Source: an uncultured Collinsella sp. (GTDB lineage: Bacteria; Actinomycetota; Coriobacteriia; Coriobacteriales; Coriobacteriaceae). From it: a stretch of 64,000 nucleotides of DNA. The notes beneath the pieces were generated by a model. That model was not told the DNA's origin, did not search any database, and was given only the letters and a program-made list of their open reading frames with translations. The stretch spans positions 1-64,000 of the forward strand of contig CANNOC010000006.1 of assembly GCA_947507155.1 (NCBI GenBank), written 5' to 3'. Of the stretch, positions 20,302 to 29,646 are shown one piece after another. The number at the start of each line of letters is the position of its first letter. Position 1 is the stretch's first letter. The translations under genes were made by a program, and so were the position numbers.

Positions 20302-21008
20302 ACGCAGATGCAATCTTTAATTTTGGCGAGCTTCTTCTCACCGATCCCCGATACACGCATAAGGTCATCGACCGAGGCAAAGGCCCCGTTTTGCGTCCGT
20401 TCGTCGATAATCGATTGGGCCATAGAAGGCCCGATGCCCGAAAGCGTCTGCAGCTCCGCCGCACTTGCCGTATTGATGTTCACGAGCCCCGACGAAGATC
20501 CCGCACCAGGAGTCGCGGCAGCGCCGCTTTCGCCCCCGTCGACCGCCGCAGTCGCTTGTTGCTCCCCTACCGTCGGCACATGGATCTTTTGACCATCTGT
20601 GATCTTGGACGCACGATTGAGCCCTGTCACATCCGCCTCGGCCGTAAGCCCTCCGGCGGCATCGATTGCCTGGGATACCCGCGCTCCGTCTTTGAGCCGG
20701 TACACGCCAGGCCTCGCAACAGCGCCATCAACATCGACGTACACCTCGGCAGCAGAAGAACTCTTGATCGACGATTCATCGGCATCGTCAGGTGACGCAT
20801 CCCCGGCCCCGCGTACTTCCGAGGCGCTCGCCTCATCACTACGCTCAAACGACACGCCGCTGGAGCGGCTATTAAAACTTGCCATCGCCAAGCCGCTCGC
20901 GACGGCAATGACAACCAGAATCGCCACGACCACCGCCTTATGGCCGAGCAGCTTTTCTGCCCAGCGGTCCATCCGTTTAACCCGTTCGTGTTGCTCGCGC
21001 TGCGCCAT
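20298..21008 (-). CDS. comEA: ComEA DNA receptor
   Basis: The 236-residue protein is a membrane-anchored double-stranded DNA receptor. A single amino-terminal membrane helix (AVVVAILVVIAVASGLAM, about residues 24-41) precedes an acidic Ser-rich linker. A SLBB domain (YVDVDGAVARPGVYRL) and, after a second linker, a tandem helix-hairpin-helix domain beginning VNINTASAAELQTLSGIG follow. ATG 21008 has GGGAGG eight nt upstream. comEC follows with a 4-nt overlap. Together they form a complete late-competence pair, but no type IV pilus genes are in view. Confidence 0.93.
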   Translation of the reverse strand: MAQREQHERVKRMDRWAEKLLGHKAVVVAILVVIAVASGLAMASFNSRSSGVSFERSDEASASEVRGAGDASPDDADESSIKSSSAAEVYVDVDGAVARPGVYRLKDGARVSQAIDAAGGLTAEADVTGLNRASKITDGQKIHVPTVGEQQATAAVDGGESGAAATPGAGSSSGLVNINTASAAELQTLSGIGPSMAQSIIDERTQNGAFASVDDLMRVSGIGEKKLAKIKDCICV

Positions 21009-21177
21009 AGCAAACACCTCCCAACACCATCGTGTCAGGAAACGAACGCCGCAGCCTCCGCACGTCCACACCGGTTTTCGCGGTCAAACCAAAAGCTGAC
21101 CAAAACCTTGCGGAAAAGTGTCCATTTATTCAGGCACACGTCGACAAATGAACCGTTTATCGCCTAATGCCCAGATA

Positions 21178-21212
21178 GAAAAAGACCGACGATGCAAAAT
21201 CACCGCCGGTCT
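21178..21212 (-). terminator. Terminator after thiI
   Basis: On the minus strand AGACCGGCG pairs with CGTCGGTCT (9 bp including one G-T wobble) around a 12-nt loop, followed by TTTTTC. It starts about 10 nt after the thiI stop and closes the mihF-gmk-rpoZ-thiI unit. Confidence 0.75.
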
Positions 21213-21222
21213 ATACACAACA

Positions 21223-22467
21223 TTATTCGTGATCTTGGTAAATCTCACGTGGAGCGAGCTCGGAATGCTTGCGTTTTAAGGTCTTAGGGGCCTTATACGT
21301 GTTGCTCTCGAAGTCGATGTACTCAGTCTGTTTGAGCAAACGCTCAATCATCTCCTCGTGATCGAACAGCTCCCACGCCTCATGCACGGCATCGAGTTTA
21401 GCGTGCGTCTCGGGACGGCGCGGCATAAACAGCGTGCAGCAATCGGGAGCCGCCTCGGTCGAGATATCAAACGTGCCGATCTCCTGGGCACGCGCGATGA
21501 TCTCCTGCTTATCAGAACCAATGAGCGGACGGAACACGGGGATCTTGACGGCCTCGTTGACGGCCATGATGTTCTCAAGCGTCTGGGAAGCAACCTGACC
21601 GAGTGATTCACCGGTCACGATAGCCTTGGCGCCCTCGATATGCGCAATGCGCTCGGCAACCGAATACATAATGCGACGGTACATGATCACGCGCAGGTTG
21701 CTGGGGCAGGTAACCGAGATCTCGCGCTGGCAGTCGCCAAACGGCACCACGTACAGACGGCCAATCTGAACGCCCGGCTCAAGCGCACGGATGATGTCCT
21801 GCACCAAATACTCGCTCGTATCGGGCGTCTGCGGACGGCCGGAGAAATGTATCGGCACGCACACCGCGCCGCGACGCGCGAGCATCCAGGTCGCCACCGG
21901 AGAATCGATGCCCGACGACAGAAGCGTCACGACCTTGCCGGCAGAACCCACCGGCAGACCGCCCACGCCGCGCTCGGAGCGTGCGTACACGTAAACGCTA
22001 CCCTGGACCACCAGCACGTGCACCATCGCGTCGGGGTCGTGCATCTGGACCTTTTTATCGGGAAACGCCTCGCACAGTACCTCGCCCACCTGACGATTGA
22101 TATCAATCGAGGTGAGCTCGTAGTCGGTGTTAGAGCGCTTGGCATGCACCTTAAACGACTCAAAGGGACCAAACTCGCGCAGCGCCTTCACGGCGGCGGC
22201 GCAGTATTCCTGCGGGTCGCGGTTGGTGTGGTACGCCAGGGACACACGGGCAACGCCGGGGACGGTGCGAATGACGTGCGCCGCCTCGTCGGCCTGGTGC
22301 TCGTTAAAGGTCACGAGGATATAACCGGAAATTCGAGACACGGCATTCACGGAAAAGGCGGCCAAGGCCGCCTTAATGTTATCCATGAGGATATGCTCAA
22401 AATGTGCGCGGTTCTTGCCCTTCAGTCCAACCTCGTGATAGTGGACCAGGCAGACGCGAGCTGCCAT
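21223..22467 (-). CDS. thiI: tRNA 4-thiouridine synthetase ThiI
   Basis: The 414-residue enzyme adenylates uridine 8 of tRNA for sulfur transfer and can contribute sulfur to thiamine. A ferredoxin-like/THUMP region (about residues 60-165) is followed by the PP-loop LLSSGIDSPVA and the cysteine-containing APDCCTLFMPRRPETHA. The rhodanese domain found in enteric ThiI is absent, as is usual in Gram-positive bacteria, so sulfur must come from a separate cysteine desulfurase. The ATG immediately follows the rpoZ stop (TAAATG), so the two genes are probably coupled. Confidence 0.94.
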   Translation of the reverse strand: MAARVCLVHYHEVGLKGKNRAHFEHILMDNIKAALAAFSVNAVSRISGYILVTFNEHQADEAAHVIRTVPGVARVSLAYHTNRDPQEYCAAAVKALREFGPFESFKVHAKRSNTDYELTSIDINRQVGEVLCEAFPDKKVQMHDPDAMVHVLVVQGSVYVYARSERGVGGLPVGSAGKVVTLLSSGIDSPVATWMLARRGAVCVPIHFSGRPQTPDTSEYLVQDIIRALEPGVQIGRLYVVPFGDCQREISVTCPSNLRVIMYRRIMYSVAERIAHIEGAKAIVTGESLGQVASQTLENIMAVNEAVKIPVFRPLIGSDKQEIIARAQEIGTFDISTEAAPDCCTLFMPRRPETHAKLDAVHEAWELFDHEEMIERLLKQTEYIDFESNTYKAPKTLKRKHSELAPREIYQDHE

Positions 22468-22749
22468 TTAGGCTTCAGCAACCTTGTGGCCGAGCGCCTT
22501 CTCGTAACGGGCCTCGTCGTAGGAGATGTCGCCGTCGACGATCTCGTCCATAGCCATCGAGATGGTATCGGCGCCGGAAAGCGCAATGGTGATGTCGTCG
22601 ACATCCTGGACAGCGAGCACGCGGTTGTGCTGGCCACGCAGCATGCTGTTAATGTCGCAGGCGCGCTTGGAGGCAAGCGAGGCGAGCAGGAAGCGGTTGT
22701 GATCGGTCTTCTCCAGAAGATCGTCAATGCAAGGCTTTACAACGGACAC
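22468..22749 (-). CDS. rpoZ: RNA polymerase omega subunit
   Basis: The 93-residue protein promotes assembly of RNA polymerase around beta prime. The omega signature is PCIDDLLEKTDHNRFLLASLASKRA at the amino-terminus (shown in part as DDLLEKTDHNRFLLASLASK) and DEIVDGDISY near the end. The gmk-rpoZ order is nearly universal in Firmicutes and Actinobacteria. It is five nt downstream of gmk. Confidence 0.93.
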   Translation of the reverse strand: MSVVKPCIDDLLEKTDHNRFLLASLASKRACDINSMLRGQHNRVLAVQDVDDITIALSGADTISMAMDEIVDGDISYDEARYEKALGHKVAEA

Positions 22750-22754
22750 GGACC

Positions 22755-23324
22755 TCAGATCCTTTCATGCATATCGAGAACGCGAACGAGCTCATCGGTC
22801 GCGCGGTCGAGATCGTCATTCACCACGACGTCGTCGTAGCGGTCGGCAAGGGCAAGTTCATCGGCGGCGTTAGCCATACGCAGCTCGATCGTCTCGGGCG
22901 TCTCGGTACCGCGACCGACCAGGCGATCGCGAAGCACCTCGAGCGAAGGCGGCTTGATAAAGATCAACACGGCCTCGGGGAAACGCTCCTTGACCTGCAG
23001 GGCACCCTGGACATCAATCTCCAAGATCAGAGACGAGCCAGAGGCGAGCTTGGATGTGACCTCGCTCACCAACGTGCCGTAGCAGTTACCGTGGACCTCA
23101 GCCCACTCAACAAACTCACCGTTTGCCACGCGGCGGTCGAACTCCTCGCGCGTCAGGAAAAAGTAGTTGACGCCGTCGACCTCACCTTTGCGTGGTGCTC
23201 GCGTGGTAGCCGAAACCGTCAGGCCCAGGTTCGAGCGACGCTCGCGCACACGAGTGACGAGCGTGCCCTTGCCTGCACCTGACGGTCCAGAAATCACAAA
23301 GAGCTTTGAATCCTGAGCGCTCAC
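22755..23324 (-). CDS. gmk: Guanylate kinase
   Basis: The 189-residue enzyme phosphorylates GMP to GDP. The P-loop GPSGAGKGT is at residues 13-21; the GMP-binding signature includes TTRAPRKGEVDGVNYFF and the LEIDVQGA segment. Translation starts at GTG 23324, directly after the mihF stop (TAAGTG), with no strong ribosome site, suggesting coupling to mihF. Confidence 0.95.
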   Translation of the reverse strand: MSAQDSKLFVISGPSGAGKGTLVTRVRERRSNLGLTVSATTRAPRKGEVDGVNYFFLTREEFDRRVANGEFVEWAEVHGNCYGTLVSEVTSKLASGSSLILEIDVQGALQVKERFPEAVLIFIKPPSLEVLRDRLVGRGTETPETIELRMANAADELALADRYDDVVVNDDLDRATDELVRVLDMHERI

Positions 23325-23633
23325 TTATTTGGTCAGCTGCTCGAGGAGCTGCTCGCGCTGACGGACGCCGAGGCCCTGGACGCGACGGGTAGCGGAGATG
23401 CCGAGCTCCTCCATGATCTTGGCGGCCTTGGCCTTGCCATAACCGGGGAGAGACTCGATGAGGGTGGAAACCTTCATGCGGGAAGCGATGGGGTCATCGG
23501 AGTTGAGCACGGACTCGAGGGACTTCTCGCCCTTCTTGATCTGCTCGCGAAGCTCAGCGCGGGCGTGACGTGCGGCGGCAGCCTTCTCAAGAGCCTGCTT
23601 GCGCTGCTCGTCGGTAAGCTGAGGGAGTGCCAT
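23325..23633 (-). CDS. mihF: Integration host factor, actinobacterial type (mIHF)
   Basis: This 102-residue nucleoid protein is the actinobacterial IHF, unrelated in fold to enteric IHF. It has an amino-terminal helix rich in Lys/Arg/Ala, then the helix-two-turns-helix region LIESLPGYGKAKAAKIMEELGIS and the basic end RRVQGLGVRQREQLLEQL (both shown in part). The ATG at 23633 has GGAGG upstream. The mihF-gmk-rpoZ order is an actinobacterial hallmark and is one of the main reasons for placing this genome in that phylum. Confidence 0.95.
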   Translation of the reverse strand: MALPQLTDEQRKQALEKAAAARHARAELREQIKKGEKSLESVLNSDDPIASRMKVSTLIESLPGYGKAKAAKIMEELGISATRRVQGLGVRQREQLLEQLTK

Positions 23634-23677
23634 TCGAACCTCCAAATAGTTGGGTTATATCTGCTGCAATAATTGGC

Positions 23678-23686
23678 ATTTTAGCA
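23678..23686 (-). promoter_or_regulatory. Candidate mihF promoter, extended -10
   Basis: TGCTAAAAT on the minus strand is an extended -10 about 45 nt before the mihF ATG. It resembles the TGC-TATNNT elements of rpsT, rpmB, adhE and rpsB in this window. No good -35 is evident. Confidence 0.45.
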
Positions 23687-23735
23687 CGTCAAACGCACTA
23701 AATGCCCAATCGACGGCACCATAGGTTAGACGATA

Positions 23736-23827
23736 CCTGCGAAAAGTGCAATATACGGAGGTCAAAGTTGAGCCCCTGACCTGCGATTCCACACAAAGGA
23801 TGGGAAAGTTTTCGCAGGCACAGGGGC
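23736..23827. repeat. Intergenic inverted repeats with alternative pairing
   Basis: The pyrF-mihF gap holds CCTGCGAAAA (23736-23745), GCCCCTG (23772-23778), CCTGCG (23780-23785), TTTTCGCAGG (23809-23818) and CAGGGGC (23821-23827). The two inner pairs form one hairpin with a 1-2 nt internal loop. The first and fourth pair instead to form a 10-bp stem, so the two folds are mutually exclusive. No T-tract follows on either strand, so this is not an ordinary terminator. I do not recognise it. Confidence 0.55.
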
Positions 23828-23873
23828 TAATTTGTGCTAATGAGACCCAAAAGTGGTGACTTGAGGGAATCTA

Positions 23874-24587
23874 TTAGACGTTTTCGACCAGCTCGGCAAC
23901 GATGGCGTCAAATGCGGCAACCGGGTCGTCGGCACCGGTGATGGGTCGGCCCACCACGATGTGGCTCGCACCGCGCTCGATAGCCTGGGAGGGCGTCGCC
24001 ACGCGGGATTGATCGCCCAGGGCGGCACCCACCGGACGAACGCCCGGAGTCACGATCAGCGCGTCGGGGCCGAGCAGCTCGCGCATGTCATGGGCCTCCA
24101 TCGGCGAGCACACGATGCCGTCGATACCGTTGGCCTGAGCAAGCTTTGCCAGGCGGGCGGCTTCCTCGGCGATGGGCGACTCGACACCGATCTCGGTCAG
24201 CGCATCCTGGTTCATGCTCGTGAGCACGGTGATGGCAACGAGCTTGGCGCGGTCCTCGCGCGCCTCCTCGGCACCCTCACGGCACGCAGCGAGCATGGCG
24301 CCAGAACCCAGGCCATGGACCGAGAGCAGGTCGGCACCGGCATGCGAGGCAGAACGGGCGGCGCCGCGCACCTGATGCGGAATGTCATGGAACTTGAGGT
24401 CGAGGAAGACCTTAAAGCCCAGGTCCTTGAACGTCTTGACGATCTCGGGTCCCTCAGCGTAATAGAGCGTCATGCCCACCTTGAGCCAAGCGGCATGACC
24501 AGAAAGCTCGTGGGCGAGCTCGAGCGCACGCTCACGGTCGCAGTCGAGGGCGACGATAACGCGGTCGCGGGCGTCGGTCTCTAGCAT
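23874..24587 (-). CDS. pyrF: Orotidine 5'-phosphate decarboxylase
   Basis: The 237-residue enzyme converts OMP to UMP, the last step of de novo pyrimidine synthesis. It belongs to the short bacterial type: VIVALDCD at the start, the catalytic DLKFHDIPHQV motif near residue 62, and the phosphate-binding TPGVRPVG and VVGRPIT segments. The ATG at 24587 overlaps the pyrD stop by seven nt and has an AGGTGC site. It is the last gene of the pyr operon here. Confidence 0.96.
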   Translation of the reverse strand: MLETDARDRVIVALDCDRERALELAHELSGHAAWLKVGMTLYYAEGPEIVKTFKDLGFKVFLDLKFHDIPHQVRGAARSASHAGADLLSVHGLGSGAMLAACREGAEEAREDRAKLVAITVLTSMNQDALTEIGVESPIAEEAARLAKLAQANGIDGIVCSPMEAHDMRELLGPDALIVTPGVRPVGAALGDQSRVATPSQAIERGASHIVVGRPITGADDPVAAFDAIVAELVENV

Positions 24588-25504
24588 TCAAAAGCACCTA
24601 CCAGCTCGTTGATGTCCTTCACGCCCTGGGACTCGGCCCAGGCCTCGAGCTCGTGCGCGATCTTAATCGAGGCGCACGGATCGACGAAATTGGCCATGCC
24701 GACCGACACGCAGGTGGCGCCGGCCAGGATAAACTCGGCCGCATCCTCGCCCGTCATGACGCCGCCGACACCGTTGATGGGGATATCGACGGCCTGAGCG
24801 ACCTCCCAGACCATGCGAACGGCGATGTGGTGGCACAGCGGGCCCGAAAGGCCGCCCTTGGGCTTGGCCACACGGGACTTGCGGGTATGAACGTCAATGG
24901 CCATGCCCTGGATAGAGTTGATGACCGAAAGGCCGTCGGCTCCCGCGGCCTCGAGAGCCTTGGCAATCTCGGCGACGTTAACCGGAGCCATCTTTACGAA
25001 CAGCGGCTTATCAGTCACCTTGCGGCAGGCAGCCATAACGGCAGAGGCGCCCTCGGGCGAGGAGCCCATGGCGGCACCGCCGGCGGCAATATTGGGGCAG
25101 CTCACGTTGATCTCGTAGCCGGCAGCCCAGGGGCACAGCTCGACATACATCTCGAGCGCGCGGACAAACTCGTCAACGGAGTGGCCGGCGACCTGACAAA
25201 TGACCTGGCAGCCATCCTTGGAAAGCTGTTCGAGCCACGGACCGGACTCACGGGCAAAGGCGGCCACACCGGGGTTCTGAAGGCCCACGGAGTTGATCAT
25301 GCCGCCCGGGATCTCGGCCATGCGAGGCGCGGGGTTGCCGGGCCAGGGCTCGGCAGCACAACCCTTGGTGGTGATGGCACCCAGCTGGGAAACATCAAAG
25401 AAGTTCTGGAACTGCCAACCGTAGCCAAAGGTACCGGCTGCGGTGTTGATGGGGTTTTGCATCTTGACGCCGCCGAAATCGACGGCCATGTTCACGGTAC
25501 CCAC
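24581..25504 (-). CDS. pyrD: Dihydroorotate dehydrogenase B, catalytic subunit
   Basis: This class 1B enzyme oxidises dihydroorotate to orotate with FMN and passes electrons through PyrK to NAD. Motifs include NPINTAAGTFGYG at the start, ITTKGCAAEPWPGN, NVSCPNIA with the catalytic cysteine, and INGVGGVMTGEDA. The start is uncertain: GTG 25504 overlaps the pyrK stop as TAGTG with AAGGTGG ten nt upstream and gives 307 residues, while GTG 25495 and ATG 25489 are in frame and give 304 or 302, both family-like. The open frame extends far upstream through pyrK but that part is not protein-like. Confidence 0.93.
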   Translation of the reverse strand: MGTVNMAVDFGGVKMQNPINTAAGTFGYGWQFQNFFDVSQLGAITTKGCAAEPWPGNPAPRMAEIPGGMINSVGLQNPGVAAFARESGPWLEQLSKDGCQVICQVAGHSVDEFVRALEMYVELCPWAAGYEINVSCPNIAAGGAAMGSSPEGASAVMAACRKVTDKPLFVKMAPVNVAEIAKALEAAGADGLSVINSIQGMAIDVHTRKSRVAKPKGGLSGPLCHHIAVRMVWEVAQAVDIPINGVGGVMTGEDAAEFILAGATCVSVGMANFVDPCASIKIAHELEAWAESQGVKDINELVGAFEC

Positions 25505-26295
25505 TAGAAGACCACCACCTTGGAAGCATCGAACACGGGGCCGCACATGCAGGCGCCCTTCATACCGTCGACCGTCTCGACATTGCAGGTGTTGCAGGCA
25601 CCAAAGCCACAGCTCATCATGCGCTCGAGCGAAACCTCGCAGTACGCACCGGCCTCGGCGGCAGCGACGGCGACCTTCTTCATCATGACGGCGGGACCGC
25701 AGCTGGCGACGTAGTCGTAGCCGCGCTCGCCAAGCAGCTCGGCGGCAGGATCGGTGCAGAAACCGTGCATGCCGAGCGAACCGTCGTCGGTGCACACGTT
25801 AACCGTATCGCACAGCGAGCGGAACTCATCGACGCCCACGGCCTTGGACGCGGTACCAAAGCCCAGGCACACGTCGACGGCCACACCCTGCTCGGCAAGC
25901 TTACCGGCAAGGCACAGCACGGGCGGAACACCGATGCCGCCGGCGACAAGCAATGCCTTCCTGGTGCCCTCGGGTACCAGCCAGCCGCGGCCGCCAGGGC
26001 CCAGCAGGTTGGACTTGGAACCGGGGCCCATCTGCGACAGGCGACGGGTGTCGTCGCCCACGACGGCGTACCACAGCTCGACGGTGCCGGCCTGGGCGTC
26101 GGCGCGATAGTAGCTCAGGGGCACGCGAAGCAGCGAGGACGCATCGCCGGGTACGGCAATGTTCACAAACTGACCGGGCTTGAGCGCACTTGCAAGCTTG
26201 GGGGCCGAGATGACGAGCGAGAAGATGCCGTCGGCGATCTCCCGGTTCGAGACGACCTCGAAGTCGTGCATGCGTGCAGTGGAAGGTGTGGGCAT
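25504..26295 (-). CDS. pyrK: Dihydroorotate dehydrogenase B, electron-transfer subunit
   Basis: The 263-residue iron-sulfur flavoprotein connects PyrD to NAD. The FAD-binding region contains RVPLSYY, the NAD-binding region VAGGIGVPPVL, and the [2Fe-2S] ligands lie in CGFGACNTCNV with the fourth cysteine in GACMCGP. Its position directly before pyrD is diagnostic of the type 1B enzyme. The ATG at 26295 has TTGGAG close upstream. A 92-nt gap with a hairpin separates it from pyrC. Confidence 0.95.
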   Translation of the reverse strand: MPTPSTARMHDFEVVSNREIADGIFSLVISAPKLASALKPGQFVNIAVPGDASSLLRVPLSYYRADAQAGTVELWYAVVGDDTRRLSQMGPGSKSNLLGPGGRGWLVPEGTRKALLVAGGIGVPPVLCLAGKLAEQGVAVDVCLGFGTASKAVGVDEFRSLCDTVNVCTDDGSLGMHGFCTDPAAELLGERGYDYVASCGPAVMMKKVAVAAAEAGAYCEVSLERMMSCGFGACNTCNVETVDGMKGACMCGPVFDASKVVVF

Positions 26296-26343
26296 AGACG
26301 CTCCAATCCCCCATGCGGTTGCATGGTCTAAACGAACAGAAAG

Positions 26344-26368
26344 CGCGGCACCGCAAGGGCGCCGCGCA
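26344..26368 (-). terminator. Terminator-like hairpin between pyrC and pyrK
   Basis: On the minus strand a GC-rich stem of about 10 bp (GCGCGGCGCC with GGTGCCGCGC) and a short loop is followed by TTTCTGTT. It may attenuate transcription within the operon or act as an mRNA stabiliser. The T-tract is interrupted, so termination is uncertain. Confidence 0.45.
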
Positions 26369-26387
26369 CAAAAGCGATAAGGCTATG

Positions 26388-27677
26388 CTAGCAGATGCAG
26401 CCGTCGGCAAGCGTCTGTTTACCGCCGACAAACACATCGGTGGCTCGACCGGTGAGCGTACGGCCGGCAAAACCGGAGTTCTCGGCGCGCGACTCGTAAC
26501 CGTCCTCGCCGACCGTCCAGGTTACGGAGGGGTCGAACACGGTCAGGTCGGCAACGGAGCCCGCCTTGACCTGAACCTGGTCGAGGCCCAGGATCTCACG
26601 CGGTTTGATGGCCATGAGCTCGACCATGCGGCCCATGCTCATCTTGCCCGTGTTGACCAGCTCGGTGAGCACGAGCGACAGCGAGGTCTCGAGGCCGATC
26701 ATGCCAAAGGGTGCGAGCTCGAACTCGCGGGCCTTCTCCCACGGGGTGTGCGGAGCGTGATCGGTAACGATCACGTCGACGGTACCGTCGATGACGCCCT
26801 GACGGATGGCCTCGGCGTCCTCGTCGGTGCGCAGCGGCGGATTGACCTTGAGCGAGGTGTTGTAGGTCTCGTCCAAGTCGTTCTCGGTCAGGAACATGTG
26901 GTGCGGGGTGGCCTCGCAGGTTACCTGGACACCGGCGGCCTTACCGGCACGCACGAGCTCGAGGCCGTGAGCGGTGGAGATGTGCTGGATGTGCAGCTTG
27001 GCACCGGTCAGCTTGGCAATCTCGATGTCGCGGGCGATCTGAAGCTCCTCGCCGGCGGCCGGCCAGCCCTCGAGGGCCAGACGGGTCGAGACCTTGCCCT
27101 CGTTGATCTGGCCATGGCCGACCAGGTCCTCGTCCTGGCAGTGGCTCATAAAGACCTTGCCGAACATCTTGCCGTAGTCCATGCAGCGACGGAGCATGCC
27201 CGCGCCCTGCACGCCGCGACCGTCGTCGGTAAAGGCGACGGCGCCGTGGGCGACCATATCGCCCATCTCGGACATGGCCTCGCCCTTAAGGCCGCGGGTC
27301 ATGGCGCCCGACGGATAGACGCGGCAGTGACCGACCTCGGCAGCGCGGGACTTGACGAACTCCACGACGGTGCCGTTATCGGTGACGGGATCGGTGTTGG
27401 GCATGGCGCACACGCCGGTGAAGCCGCCCTTGGCAGCTGCGCGGGTGCCGCTCTCGATGTCCTCTTTGACCTCATAGCCGGGCTCGCGAAGGTGAACGTG
27501 CATATCAACCAGGCCGGGGACGAGGTACTTGCCGGAAAGGTCGCGGACCTCGGCTCCCTCGACGGCGAGATTCTCGCCGACCTCGGCGATCTTGTCGCCG
27601 TCAATCAGGACGTCAACGACACCGTCAAGCTCGACGGACGGGTCGACGACGTGGGCATTCTTAAGAAGCAAGGCCAT
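26388..27677 (-). CDS. pyrC: Dihydroorotase
   Basis: The 429-residue class I dihydroorotase closes carbamoyl aspartate to dihydroorotate. Metal ligands are visible in DMHVHLREPG (residues about 60), the HCQDEDL and HIQHIS segments, and TDHAPH near residue 310. I start it at ATG 27677, which has TTGGAGG eight nt upstream and overlaps the end of pyrB by 17 nt. It is flanked by pyrB and pyrK in a clear pyrimidine operon. Confidence 0.95.
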   Translation of the reverse strand: MALLLKNAHVVDPSVELDGVVDVLIDGDKIAEVGENLAVEGAEVRDLSGKYLVPGLVDMHVHLREPGYEVKEDIESGTRAAAKGGFTGVCAMPNTDPVTDNGTVVEFVKSRAAEVGHCRVYPSGAMTRGLKGEAMSEMGDMVAHGAVAFTDDGRGVQGAGMLRRCMDYGKMFGKVFMSHCQDEDLVGHGQINEGKVSTRLALEGWPAAGEELQIARDIEIAKLTGAKLHIQHISTAHGLELVRAGKAAGVQVTCEATPHHMFLTENDLDETYNTSLKVNPPLRTDEDAEAIRQGVIDGTVDVIVTDHAPHTPWEKAREFELAPFGMIGLETSLSLVLTELVNTGKMSMGRMVELMAIKPREILGLDQVQVKAGSVADLTVFDPSVTWTVGEDGYESRAENSGFAGRTLTGRATDVFVGGKQTLADGCIC

Positions 27678-28605
27678 TATCGGCACCTCCAAGCAGCAGA
27701 TACAGGATAGCCATACGCACGCAGATACCGGCGTAGACCTGCTCCAGGATGACGGAGCGTTGCGGGTGGTCGGCCATATAGGAGTCGAACTCGACGCCGC
27801 GGTTGATGGGGCCCGGGTGGCAGATGATCGCATCGGGCTTCATGAGCTTCTCGCGGTCCTTGGTCAGGCCGAAGAGCTTGTGGTACTCGCGAATGGTCGG
27901 GAACGGGGCACCTTCGAGGCGCTCCTGCTGCACGCGCAGCATGTAGACGACGTCCAGCTCGGGCAGGACGGAATCGAGGTCGCTCGTCACGTGGTCGCAG
28001 CCCAGGACCTCGGGCGCCGGCGGCAGCAGCGTGCCGGGGGCGACGGCGTAGGTCTCGCAGCCCATGATCTTCAACGCGGGGATCAGCGAGCCGCACACGC
28101 GGGAGTGGGCGATATCGCCGACGACAGCGACCTTCAGACCGTGGAAGTCGCCCTTGTGCTCCCAGATGGTGTACAGGTCGAGCAGGGCTTGCGTGGGATG
28201 GTTGTGCTTGCCATCACCGGCGCAGATGACGTTTGCGGGCGAGTTCTGCGTGACGATGTAGGGGGCGCCGGCGTGCTTATCGCGCACGACGATGCAGTCG
28301 ATCTTATAGGCGTTGAGGGTCTCGACGGTGTCAACGAGGCTCTCGCCCTTGACCGTGGAGGTCGAGGAGCCACCAAAGTTGAGGCTGTCGGCCGAAAGAC
28401 GCTTCTCGGCGAGTTCGAAAGAGCTGCGGGTACGCGTCGAGGGCTCGTTGAACATATTGACGATGGTCTTACCCTTGAGCGTGGGGACCTTCTTGATCGC
28501 ACGCTCGTTGACCTCGGAGAACGCCTTGGCGGTCTCGAGGATGAGCTTGATGTCCTCTTCGGAGTACTCGGTAATGTCGATCAGGTGCTTATGGTTGAAC
28601 GCCAC
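27661..28605 (-). CDS. pyrB: Aspartate carbamoyltransferase catalytic chain
   Basis: The enzyme joins carbamoyl phosphate and aspartate. The carbamoyl-phosphate motif NEPSTRTRSSFELAEKRL is near residue 50 (Phe is common where Asn is seen), followed by GDGKHNHPTQALLDLYT and the aspartate-binding HPGPINRGVE. I chose GTG 28605 because GGGAGG lies 11 nt upstream; GTG 28617 is in frame but overlaps that same ribosome site. It has 314 residues. There is no pyrI nearby, so the enzyme is likely an unregulated trimer. Confidence 0.95.
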   Translation of the reverse strand: MAFNHKHLIDITEYSEEDIKLILETAKAFSEVNERAIKKVPTLKGKTIVNMFNEPSTRTRSSFELAEKRLSADSLNFGGSSTSTVKGESLVDTVETLNAYKIDCIVVRDKHAGAPYIVTQNSPANVICAGDGKHNHPTQALLDLYTIWEHKGDFHGLKVAVVGDIAHSRVCGSLIPALKIMGCETYAVAPGTLLPPAPEVLGCDHVTSDLDSVLPELDVVYMLRVQQERLEGAPFPTIREYHKLFGLTKDREKLMKPDAIICHPGPINRGVEFDSYMADHPQRSVILEQVYAGICVRMAILYLLLGGADNGLAS

Positions 28606-28609
28606 GGTA

Positions 28610-29355
<746 letters not shown>

Positions 29356-29448
29356 GCCAACCTCGAGCTTAATTGCGAGCATAAATACAGAGCAATCCGT
29401 AAACGGAGCCCAATGCTCAATAAACCTATATATATTTGTGGGACGAGC

Positions 29449-29477
29449 TTGAAAACGTACGCACGAGCTGGCATAAT
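29449..29477 (+). promoter_or_regulatory. Upstream rpmB promoter
   Basis: TTGAAA (29449-29454) and CATAAT (29472-29477) are separated by exactly 17 nt. It would start transcription near 29484, about 160 nt before rpmB. No small coding region is convincing in that leader. Confidence 0.6.
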
Positions 29478-29583
29478 CCCCTCTGCTGCACGCAAATCGG
29501 ATCTACGTCCAGGGCCGTGGCGTGAGCACTATCGCCAAAAGAGAAATATCTCTGTGTAGATTACGCACAGGGATCTGCTTCTG

Positions 29584-29592
29584 TGCTATAGT
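29584..29592 (+). promoter_or_regulatory. Proximal rpmB promoter, extended -10
   Basis: TGCTATAGT forms an extended -10 about 55 nt before the rpmB start. It is identical to the rpsT promoter element on the other strand at 16899-16907. Confidence 0.55.
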
Positions 29593-29646
29593 TCAGGCTT
29601 GTTTGTTAACGCGACATGTTCGTTTGTCGCCCAAGGAGGGTCAGTT

